Positions 41,165 through 49,082 of a stretch of DNA of 64,000 nucleotides are shown in pieces; position 1 is the first letter of the stretch, and the number at the start of each line of letters is the position of its first letter. The notes beneath the pieces are model-generated. The model was given only the letters and a program-made list of their open reading frames with translations, had not been told where the DNA came from and ran no database searches. The position numbers and the translations under genes are program-made. The DNA is from an uncultured Methanomassiliicoccaceae archaeon (GTDB lineage Archaea; Thermoplasmatota; Thermoplasmata; Methanomassiliicoccales; Methanomethylophilaceae): assembly GCA_905187815.1 (NCBI GenBank), contig CAJJJM010000003.1:62001-126000 (forward strand), given 5' to 3'.

Positions 41165-42141
41165 AGCTGGACCTGTCGGGCGGAGCCGGGAAGGGGGAGT
41201 CACGTGCCGGCGGCACCAAGGCCAAGCTCGACGGGATGAAGGACTCCATCAAATCCAAAGCATCATCCACGTCAAAGGGCCTAGACCCGAAGTTCAAGAA
41301 GATCAGACCCTCGCTCGTCGAGCACAGGCACGACATGACCGTCCTTTGGTGGTCGATCCTCATCATCCTGGTGTCTAGCCTCGTGCTGTTCCTGATCGTG
41401 GTCCTCCTGAACGATGTCTGGACGTTGGGCGACTACATCAACAACATCTTCTGCAACAACATCGCCCTGCTGATCGTCATCATATTCCTCGACACAGTGG
41501 TCAACAGCAACAAGGGCAGTCGCAAGAAGAGGGATGAGGCCCGCCGTATCCTGAGGTACAACAACCTCATCCAACCGGACATCGACCTCTACCTCGTCAG
41601 GAAGAACATGGTCATAACACCCAACGGGAAGACCGTCAGAAAGTTCCAGGTCGATTCAAACTTCAAGGTCAGCGACATGCGTGACATGTACACCCCTTCT
41701 GAACTCGTCTCCGATGTCGGCATCTCAAAAATCAAGAGGTACGGCCACTACCAGGAGGTCCTCAGGCACGATTTCTCCAAGCTCGTTGAGAATGTGGATT
41801 TCGCATACTACCCAGAGATCGCCGAGGCGGCGATGAAGTACCTCAACGCAACATCTTACGGCGAGGCGGCGCTCGAGGCCGTCATAGGATACGAGGACTC
41901 GCGCGCCGGCACCAAGTCCATGAGGCTCATGGTCACAGGCATGATCAGGGACGAACCGGACAACGGCAGCTTCATGCAGGCAAACCCCACGATGAAGAAC
42001 GTCTACCTGGTCCATCAGATGATCAACGACCAGGAGAAGGCCGTCTCGGACTACATCAGGCTCGTCAGGGCCCTGGAGGATGCCGATCCCGCCGAGAGGC
42101 GCAAGAGGTCCAAGCGCGCATCCGATGAGGATTACGAGTGA
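41161..42141 (+). CDS. Hypothetical membrane protein paired with the P-loop gene
   Basis: The 326-residue protein has a basic N-terminal region (about 1-55) and two transmembrane helices at about 62-85 and 95-115. A soluble helical domain rich in charged residues follows. No family is recognised. Its ATG overlaps the stop of the P-loop gene, so the pair is probably one functional unit. The end overlaps the convergent sfsA by 10 nt. Confidence 0.7.
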   Translation: MKLDLSGGAGKGESRAGGTKAKLDGMKDSIKSKASSTSKGLDPKFKKIRPSLVEHRHDMTVLWWSILIILVSSLVLFLIVVLLNDVWTLGDYINNIFCNNIALLIVIIFLDTVVNSNKGSRKKRDEARRILRYNNLIQPDIDLYLVRKNMVITPNGKTVRKFQVDSNFKVSDMRDMYTPSELVSDVGISKIKRYGHYQEVLRHDFSKLVENVDFAYYPEIAEAAMKYLNATSYGEAALEAVIGYEDSRAGTKSMRLMVTGMIRDEPDNGSFMQANPTMKNVYLVHQMINDQEKAVSDYIRLVRALEDADPAERRKRSKRASDEDYE

Positions 42142-42836
42142 CGGTACCGGTGCGGTACCGGCGAGTCCACGTACATGGAATCCTCCGTCACGACGCAGTC
42201 GTACACGAGGACCCCGACACCCATCTCCTCGGCCCTCTCCATCTCCCGACCGAACTCGGGGTGCGTCTCGTAGTCCGGGACGAACACGTGCATCCCCTTC
42301 ATCTGGACGACCAGGGCCAGGTAGGCTTCGTATCCCTCCTCGACACATCTCTCCAGGCCCCTCAGGTGCTTGAGTCCGCGTTCCGTGGGGGCGTCCGGGA
42401 ACATGCAGACCCCGTCGAACTCCCTGGTCACCCCCTTGACCTCGACGAAGATCCTCCGGCCCTCTGATTCGATGTAGAAATCGAACCTCGAGTCCCCGTG
42501 GCTGTATTCCGGATGAACGGCAGGCGTTCCGCCGAAGATTCCGGATTCGGCGATGAACTCCCCGAACGCCTTGTTGGGGGACTGGGAGTCGATGTTGATC
42601 AGGTTCCCGCCCTTGTACGCCGCGATGAGGTCGTAGCGGGTCTTCCTGGAAGGGTTGCAGGAATCCTCGAGGACGACCTGCGTCCCAGGAACCAGGATCT
42701 CCCTGCATCTCCCTGTGTTCTTCACATGGACGGTCTCCTCCTTGCCTTCCACCAGGACCTTGGCGATGAACCTGTTCGGTCTCGAGACGAAAGTCCCTCT
42801 GACCGTTTTTCCGTATCTCACGCTCGCCCATAGCAT
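42132..42836 (-). CDS. sfsA: SfsA-family DNA-binding/nuclease-like protein
   Basis: The 234-residue protein has GTFVSRPNRFIAKVLVEGKEETVHVKNTGRCREIL, IFGGTPAVHPEYSHGDSRFDFYIE and EVKGVTREFDGVCMFPDAPTERGLKHL, all SfsA hallmarks. The C-terminal half has a PD-(D/E)XK-like arrangement (RFDFYIE..VEVKG). Its role in archaea is unknown. It is divergent from the exonuclease gene with only 33 nt between. Confidence 0.92.
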   Translation of the reverse strand: MLWASVRYGKTVRGTFVSRPNRFIAKVLVEGKEETVHVKNTGRCREILVPGTQVVLEDSCNPSRKTRYDLIAAYKGGNLINIDSQSPNKAFGEFIAESGIFGGTPAVHPEYSHGDSRFDFYIESEGRRIFVEVKGVTREFDGVCMFPDAPTERGLKHLRGLERCVEEGYEAYLALVVQMKGMHVFVPDYETHPEFGREMERAEEMGVGVLVYDCVVTEDSMYVDSPVPHRYRHS

Positions 42837-42869
42837 CCTTCATATTACTGTTGTCCGTAACAGGGGCCC

Positions 42870-43529
42870 ATGAGCGGATTCAGGACGTACGAGAGGGACC
42901 CAGACAACCCGAAGGGCTTCAGGATAGCCAGCCTCGACGAGATCCCTCCGGACGAGATATACGTCCTGGACACCGAGACGACCGGTCTCGAGGGTGCGCC
43001 GAAGGACCTGGTGGTGGACGTGGGCATCTGTCGCGTCTCCCTTCGCCGGGGCACCGTAGAGGATGTCTACTCCTCCGTTCTGGGATACGACGTGGATTCG
43101 TGGGATGACTATCACCGCAACGCATGGATATTCGAGAACACGGACATGACCCTCGAGATGGTCGCCGAAGCACCTCCGGCGATGGATGTCATCGAGGACG
43201 TGCGCAGGATCCTCAGGAACAAGACGGTCACAGCCTACAACGTCGCCTACGACATGGACAAGTTCCTGTTCAGGGATCCTTGGGACATGAAGGGGGAGTT
43301 CACCCTCTGCAACGATATCATGCTCGCCGCAACGCCCGTGTGCAAGGTCCCCAGCGAGTACTACGGAAGGAAGTACAGGTTCCCGAAGCTCGATGTGGCC
43401 TACTCCAAGATCGTGGAGGGCGATCCCGCTGGCATCCACGGGACCCAGAACCATCGTGCTCTTTCCGATGCGCAGATGGCGTCGTACGTCATGATACAGA
43501 TGTTCAGGGACGACAACTACGAGCCGTGA
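42870..43529 (+). CDS. DEDDh-type 3'-5' exonuclease
   Basis: The 219-residue protein has all DEDDh residues: YVLDTETTGL (D and E), AYNVAYDMDKFL (D) and NHRALSDAQMAS (H and D). It resembles DnaQ/RNase T-type exonucleases. A paralog at 54673 has the same layout but lost these residues. It is convergent with the P-type ATPase gene. Confidence 0.88.
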   Translation: MSGFRTYERDPDNPKGFRIASLDEIPPDEIYVLDTETTGLEGAPKDLVVDVGICRVSLRRGTVEDVYSSVLGYDVDSWDDYHRNAWIFENTDMTLEMVAEAPPAMDVIEDVRRILRNKTVTAYNVAYDMDKFLFRDPWDMKGEFTLCNDIMLAATPVCKVPSEYYGRKYRFPKLDVAYSKIVEGDPAGIHGTQNHRALSDAQMASYVMIQMFRDDNYEP

Positions 43530-43530
43530 A

Positions 43531-46089
43531 TCACTCGTCCTCGATCACATCGCCTTTGGTGTACTCCTCCTGGAGTCTCTGCATGTAGACGGCCTCGAAC
43601 CTGTCCACGGCGTGCTTGAACACGTTCTTCTTGAGGACGAACAGCTCTGCGAAGAACCAGACCGCCACGATTCCGATCAGCAGAACATAAGCTTCTGTAG
43701 GGAAGAGCACGAGTTCGACCAGGTCAACCGCGACTATGGGGAAGTACGCGTACATCGCGAATATCACCAGGAAGACGAAGATCACCAGCGCGATCGGGAT
43801 GATGCTCTTGTTGGTCCTTCCGTCAGCGGACAGGAACTTGAACCTGGGACAGACGAGCAGCATCTGGAGTATCCCTGCGGTGCTCACGAAGAACAGCATC
43901 GCCGACCTGGCGACGATCTCGTCCACATTCACCGCACCAGCACCCCAGCTGTACTTATCGAGGAGGGCGTCCACGCTGTCCAGGCCTGCGATGTCCGCCA
44001 TATGCTGCCAGTCGATAACCAGGATCCCGTTGGAGCTCATCATCCAGAACCCTGCGTAGACGGCAAGCCCCACGCCCGCGATCATGATGGCGGACGGGAC
44101 GCAGAACCGCAGCACGTCTGGAAGGATCAGGTTCTTGTTGTCGTCCGGTTTGGCGAAGATGGTCATGAAGAACGCCATGATGGTCACGGAGACGAACGCG
44201 TAGTACGTGTTCTGGATGGGGATCATCGGTAGATAGCCGATGAAGACGTAGATGGCGATGAACATTATCGCCAGGGCGATGTTCCTGGTGAGGTAGATCT
44301 TCAGGATGTCCCTCATGCCTGACACCGTTCTCCGTCCCTCCACGAGGGCCTTCGGCAGAGCTGAGAAGTTGTCGTTCACAAGGACCATGTCCGCCACACC
44401 GCGGGCAGCCCCGGAACCGCTTTCCAGCGCCACACCGACCTGTGCGGTCTTCAGGGATTTGACGTCGTTCACACCGTCCCCGATCATGGCGACGTATCTG
44501 CCGTTCTTCTTGAGGGCCTCGATGACCGCCTGCTTGTTCTCGGGTTTCATCCTTCCGAATATGTTGGTCTCGAGGACGGTCCTCTCGAAGGTCTCGGGAT
44601 CCATCGCGTCGAGTTCGGGGCCCGATACTATCTTCCTCTCGCCGGGGATGTCGGCGATGGAGAACAGGGCATCCACAGTCACGGGGTCGTCTCCGGAGAT
44701 GACCTTGAGGTCCATGCCGTTGTCGAGGAACACCTGGATGGTGTCGCGGCAGTCGGGTCTGACCTCGTCGCGGATCGAGATGACCGCTACAGGTCTCAGA
44801 TCGTGGATCAGGGGCTGGCCGGAGTCGTCGTGGAGCGGCCCGTCATCGCCCAGGCACAGGAGGACTGTCCTGAGCCCCTTCCTGGATTCGGTGTCGATTA
44901 TCGATTCCACGTCCTCGTCGGTGCGGCAGTGCCCTCCGAGGGCGCTCCAGGCGCCTACGTACATGGTGTAGGTGCGGTCCCCGTCCCTCGCCCTAACGGC
45001 GCTGAACTTCCTCTCGGAGGAGAACTGGATCTCTTCGACGAGTTCCGCGTCAGCCTCCCCGTAGTGCTCCTGGACGGCGACCATGGTTCTGTTCTTGCTT
45101 CCGGTGAGCGTCGAGAAGACAGATGCATAGCGCGCCACCTCTTCCGCGGGCACGAAGTCCCTCTCGGACTCATACCTGAGCTTGTTGGTTGTAATGGTCC
45201 CGGTCTTGTCCATGCAAACCGTGTTCACATGGCTTATGGACTCGACAGAGCTGGCCCTCTGCAGGAGGACGCCGGAATCGGCCATCCTCGCTGCCGCGAT
45301 CATGTATGTGAGCGTTATCAGGAGGAACAGTGCGATCGGGACCACGTCGAGGCACAGGACGAATACCTCGAGGGTCTGTCCGAGGTCCTCGTGTGTGATG
45401 AAGATTGATTTGAAGATGGTGATGATGAAGAGAATCGCCGCGATGAGCATCAGGATGTTCGTGATGGTCTGGGTCTCCATCTGCAGCGGCGTCTTCTTCG
45501 ATGTGAACTTCCTGGCGCTCTTGAGCATCTGGGAGGCGTAGGCGTCGTTGCCCACGGCGGTGACCTTGTAGTACGTCTCACCTGTGACGCAGACGGACCC
45601 GGAGTACACTGGGTCACCCTCGTGCTTCCTGACGGTGCTGGACTCACCTGTGAGTAGGGATTCGTCCATCTCCGTGGACCTGCATCTGACGACCACGCCG
45701 TCGACGAGCGCCTGTTCGCCGGCGCGTATGACGATGAGGTCGTCCACGACGATGTCTGACTGGTCGATCTCGATCTCCTTGCCGTCGCGGATGACCGAGA
45801 CCTTCGGTCTCACGAGGAGGGATATCTTGTCCAGCTTGCGCTTGGCGCGCATCTCCTGGATCGTGGAGATCAGGATGTTTGCGATGATGATGCCGGTGGC
45901 CGATACGGCACTGACGACCTCGTCGCAGACAACAAGGAGTATTCCGATGATGAACAGGACGACATTGAACGGTGTGAAGGTGTTCTTCACGAAGATGTCG
46001 GTGTATGTCCTGCTGGTGCGCACATCGGCGTCGTTCGCAAGCCCCTTCGCTTTGCGCTCGGAGACCTCTGCGCTCGTCAGTCCGTCCAT
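43531..46089 (-). CDS. CtpE-like P-type cation ATPase
   Basis: The 852-residue pump has the actuator TGES at 147-150 and phosphorylation DKTGT at 294-298. The hinge motif GDGVND lies around 510-560 and about ten transmembrane helices are present. The M4 region reads CLDVVPIALFLLITLTYM, and NTFTPFNVVLFIIGILLVV precedes helix 1, as in the CtpE-like group, some members of which move Ca2+. The ion is not certain. A TATA-like CATATATG lies 20-30 nt before the ATG with no ribosome site. Confidence 0.9.
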   Translation of the reverse strand: MDGLTSAEVSERKAKGLANDADVRTSRTYTDIFVKNTFTPFNVVLFIIGILLVVCDEVVSAVSATGIIIANILISTIQEMRAKRKLDKISLLVRPKVSVIRDGKEIEIDQSDIVVDDLIVIRAGEQALVDGVVVRCRSTEMDESLLTGESSTVRKHEGDPVYSGSVCVTGETYYKVTAVGNDAYASQMLKSARKFTSKKTPLQMETQTITNILMLIAAILFIITIFKSIFITHEDLGQTLEVFVLCLDVVPIALFLLITLTYMIAAARMADSGVLLQRASSVESISHVNTVCMDKTGTITTNKLRYESERDFVPAEEVARYASVFSTLTGSKNRTMVAVQEHYGEADAELVEEIQFSSERKFSAVRARDGDRTYTMYVGAWSALGGHCRTDEDVESIIDTESRKGLRTVLLCLGDDGPLHDDSGQPLIHDLRPVAVISIRDEVRPDCRDTIQVFLDNGMDLKVISGDDPVTVDALFSIADIPGERKIVSGPELDAMDPETFERTVLETNIFGRMKPENKQAVIEALKKNGRYVAMIGDGVNDVKSLKTAQVGVALESGSGAARGVADMVLVNDNFSALPKALVEGRRTVSGMRDILKIYLTRNIALAIMFIAIYVFIGYLPMIPIQNTYYAFVSVTIMAFFMTIFAKPDDNKNLILPDVLRFCVPSAIMIAGVGLAVYAGFWMMSSNGILVIDWQHMADIAGLDSVDALLDKYSWGAGAVNVDEIVARSAMLFFVSTAGILQMLLVCPRFKFLSADGRTNKSIIPIALVIFVFLVIFAMYAYFPIVAVDLVELVLFPTEAYVLLIGIVAVWFFAELFVLKKNVFKHAVDRFEAVYMQRLQEEYTKGDVIEDE

Positions 46090-46247
46090 GTTCGGACCTT
46101 GGTATCAACATATATGAACATTGTGAAGGACGGCATGAAATCGGCTGAACAATCGGCACCCAAGCTGCCGCTGGGATGTATGGGAAACGGCCCCATGCCC
46201 CATCTCGGCGCAACCACTAATATAGAGCGCGGGCCCATCGGTGCGCG

Positions 46248-49082
46248 ATGAAGCCGAGCCTCGTGGTATGCGGCGGTTGCCGGTCCGTTCTTCTCGACAG
46301 CTCGGGCGGGATCAGCTGCTCCGTTTGCGGAAGGTCACTGACGCCGGGGATCGTCCATCCGGGGGCCGTCCTATGGGGTGGCGCTGCATATCCTCTTGAG
46401 GACCTGATGACGTCCGACAGGGAATCTGCGTCTGAACTCATGGCGGCAATGGACTCCCAGGAGTTCCGGAGGGCCGCCAGAATCCTCGACGACGGGATCC
46501 TCGACGGCACCATAAATATCCAGGATGCCGGCTTCCTTGTAGCCGGGTGGTTCCTCCTGTCCGTCATGAGAGGAGATGGGGTGGACGGGAAATTCGTCCC
46601 TGTCCTATCCATTGGTCACGGCCCATCGGTTTCCCTGGCCGTGTTCAGATCTCTGACCGCAAACAGGGATCAGATGGATACAGGACAGCGGATAGCGGCT
46701 CTGGATTCCATCTGGTCGACATCAGTAGAAACGATCCCCTCGGAGCACAACCTTCCCGCATCTCTCGTGATAATGTCCATTTCGAACGACATCATGGGGG
46801 AGATCGCCGAAGGGCTCTCCGGTGTGGATCAGGACATTCTCCGGAAGAGGCGCGGGTTCCTCGGCATGTTCGACAGCATCGTCAGCCCCATCGTATCGCA
46901 GCTCTTCCTACCCTACCTAGATGAGGCGATCGGTTTCTGGAGGAGGGCGGACGCCGGGATCGATGGGCTCTTCAGGGATTCTATGGAGGCGTATCTGGAA
47001 GGAGATCCCGCCAGGTCAGGTGACCTAGCAAAAGGGTTCGTCATCCGCTACCTGTCGATGGACCGCTGCCGTGATATCCTCGCGAGCAATGGCGACGTAT
47101 CCGGTTGCACGGACTTCCTCACGACGGTGATCACCGATCAATCCGGAGCAATCGTTCGCGATTTGGAGGGTTCGTGTTCGGGGGAGCCATGGTGGCCCGT
47201 AGTAGTCGGAGCCGTCGGAAGACTGGGGGAGGACGTCTTCGACGTGCGTGCGGAGCTGACCGGTATCCTCGAGGCTCATCCCGACAAGGATGCCGAGATA
47301 CGCAAGTGCATATGCTCTGAAGCTGTCCAATGGCTGAGGGGGCTCATCGCCTCAGGAGGCGTATACGATGGCGAGATCGATGGGATCTATGATCTCTTCC
47401 CCTGCGTCGACCCCGAAGGTCCCAATGACAGGAGCTATGTCCTTCTCCAGATGATCTTCCTATGCGGGAACGAGTCGGCCGCTGTGGATGACGCATCCGG
47501 AGCCAAGACCCTCTTCAGAACGGTGGTGTCCCTCACATGCGGTTCCCTCTCCGCGTCAAGCTCCCTCATGGGCATCCGCTCCGCCGCTTCCGCAGCGGCA
47601 TTCGTCCTGTTCGAACTGGGCCGTCGCTTCCGCGATCCGTCTGGAGATCGCGACCCGATGATGCTGGTCGCCCGTTTCCTGTCCGATACCTCCCTGCTCC
47701 TTGAGGAGCATCTCTCGGATATGGGCGGGGAGGTGGCGGATCTCAGGATGGCGATGAGGTACAAGGTCGGTGCCCTTTCCCGTCCACATCCGGATGCTGG
47801 GGAAATCCTCGGGGAGTTCTACGAGGCGGCAGTGCTCAGAGCGATATCGGCGGAGGAGCTCGAGGGTGAGTTCGCAGGGAGGATGGAGTCGTTCGTCGAA
47901 CTCCTGACCGAACCCGTATCGGATCCGTTTCCCGAGGATATGTGCGATGGCGGGCCGTCAGATTGCGACACTGTCTGTGAGACGACCGATTCGGTCTCCC
48001 CGCTCAGCATCGCCTGCTTGCTATCCGATCCCGTCTATGCGGTCCATGGGAGCACCTCCGAATCAGTGCCGATGTTGTTCATCATCGGGTGCGATGCATG
48101 CGGCTGCAGGACGCTTGTGAGCACAGGTTCCGTTGACAACCGGTGCGGCCGTTGCGGAAAACGCATAGATCTCTCGGGTGAACATCTCGAAAGGATAAAG
48201 GCACTGAGGGAGAGATCCATCGACGCTGCAGACCGGGCAAGGAAGGATCTTTCAGAAGGTCGTTTACGGGACGCCGTATCGGAATGCTACAGGACAATGG
48301 ATGACGATCCGATGTGCTGGCATTGCGCCCTCGTCTCAGGGATGGCCAACATGTCCGCAGGCTCGAACAGCGACGCATTCCTGGATTGGACCCGTGCCCT
48401 GCTGGGCCTCCGTCCCCTCGGCAGAGACGAGTTCGACGAATTCTACGTCAGTGTCCTTGGACAGATTCACAGGTCGATCCGCTCCGGGATCGCCTCGGAC
48501 GGGACGGTCCCGGCCATGATCACATTACCGGATTTCGCCCTTGTTCTGAGAAGGCACTTCCCGGACATGATGTCGGGGCGCGACCTCATCGACGACCTGC
48601 TGGCTATGCTCTCCGAAGACATCGGATGCTGCGGTTCCATCAACGAGCTACGGGTTCTTTTGCAGGAGATGTCCCAGATCGTGCTGTACAAGCATTACTG
48701 CACGACGGACATCAGGGAGCACATCAGGGGATGCGCGATCATGATCGTGGCCGCAGAGAAGGCGGACGAGTGCATAGGGTCCATAGAGGCACCATCAGCT
48801 TCGAAGGCAGCGTTTTCAGCGTCGACGGAGACGCTGCGCTCCATGTACTCGGCCATCCAGAAGTCCCTGAGTGACGGAATCGAGGGGATGTCCGATGAGC
48901 ATGTCGACAAGATAGCCGGATCATGGGGCTATCCAGACTACTACGCCTTGGCCGATATGTTCGTGGGCTCCTGCCTGGACTGCTTGGATCTCGTCCGCCG
49001 TGGCAAGGGGATGACGCCCGATGCCATGAGGCGGGTGGAGGAGTGCGTCAGGATCTACCTGGGAGGGCCGACCTCCTTCTGA
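46248..49082 (+). CDS. Large zinc-ribbon protein of unknown function, 944 residues
   Basis: I recognise no family. The N-terminus has a zinc ribbon (CGGCRSVLLDSSGGISCSVCG, about 8-28) and a second Cys4 site lies near 610-640 (CDACGCRTL then CGRCGKRI). The rest is predominantly helical, with a TPR-like stretch after the second ribbon (ARKDLSEGRLRDAVSECYRTM). No membrane helix or enzyme motif is visible. TATA-like CTAATATAG lies about 28 nt before the ATG. It ends 35 nt inside the convergent AddA-like gene, so the two may be linked. Confidence 0.75.
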   Translation: MKPSLVVCGGCRSVLLDSSGGISCSVCGRSLTPGIVHPGAVLWGGAAYPLEDLMTSDRESASELMAAMDSQEFRRAARILDDGILDGTINIQDAGFLVAGWFLLSVMRGDGVDGKFVPVLSIGHGPSVSLAVFRSLTANRDQMDTGQRIAALDSIWSTSVETIPSEHNLPASLVIMSISNDIMGEIAEGLSGVDQDILRKRRGFLGMFDSIVSPIVSQLFLPYLDEAIGFWRRADAGIDGLFRDSMEAYLEGDPARSGDLAKGFVIRYLSMDRCRDILASNGDVSGCTDFLTTVITDQSGAIVRDLEGSCSGEPWWPVVVGAVGRLGEDVFDVRAELTGILEAHPDKDAEIRKCICSEAVQWLRGLIASGGVYDGEIDGIYDLFPCVDPEGPNDRSYVLLQMIFLCGNESAAVDDASGAKTLFRTVVSLTCGSLSASSSLMGIRSAASAAAFVLFELGRRFRDPSGDRDPMMLVARFLSDTSLLLEEHLSDMGGEVADLRMAMRYKVGALSRPHPDAGEILGEFYEAAVLRAISAEELEGEFAGRMESFVELLTEPVSDPFPEDMCDGGPSDCDTVCETTDSVSPLSIACLLSDPVYAVHGSTSESVPMLFIIGCDACGCRTLVSTGSVDNRCGRCGKRIDLSGEHLERIKALRERSIDAADRARKDLSEGRLRDAVSECYRTMDDDPMCWHCALVSGMANMSAGSNSDAFLDWTRALLGLRPLGRDEFDEFYVSVLGQIHRSIRSGIASDGTVPAMITLPDFALVLRRHFPDMMSGRDLIDDLLAMLSEDIGCCGSINELRVLLQEMSQIVLYKHYCTTDIREHIRGCAIMIVAAEKADECIGSIEAPSASKAAFSASTETLRSMYSAIQKSLSDGIEGMSDEHVDKIAGSWGYPDYYALADMFVGSCLDCLDLVRRGKGMTPDAMRRVEECVRIYLGGPTSF

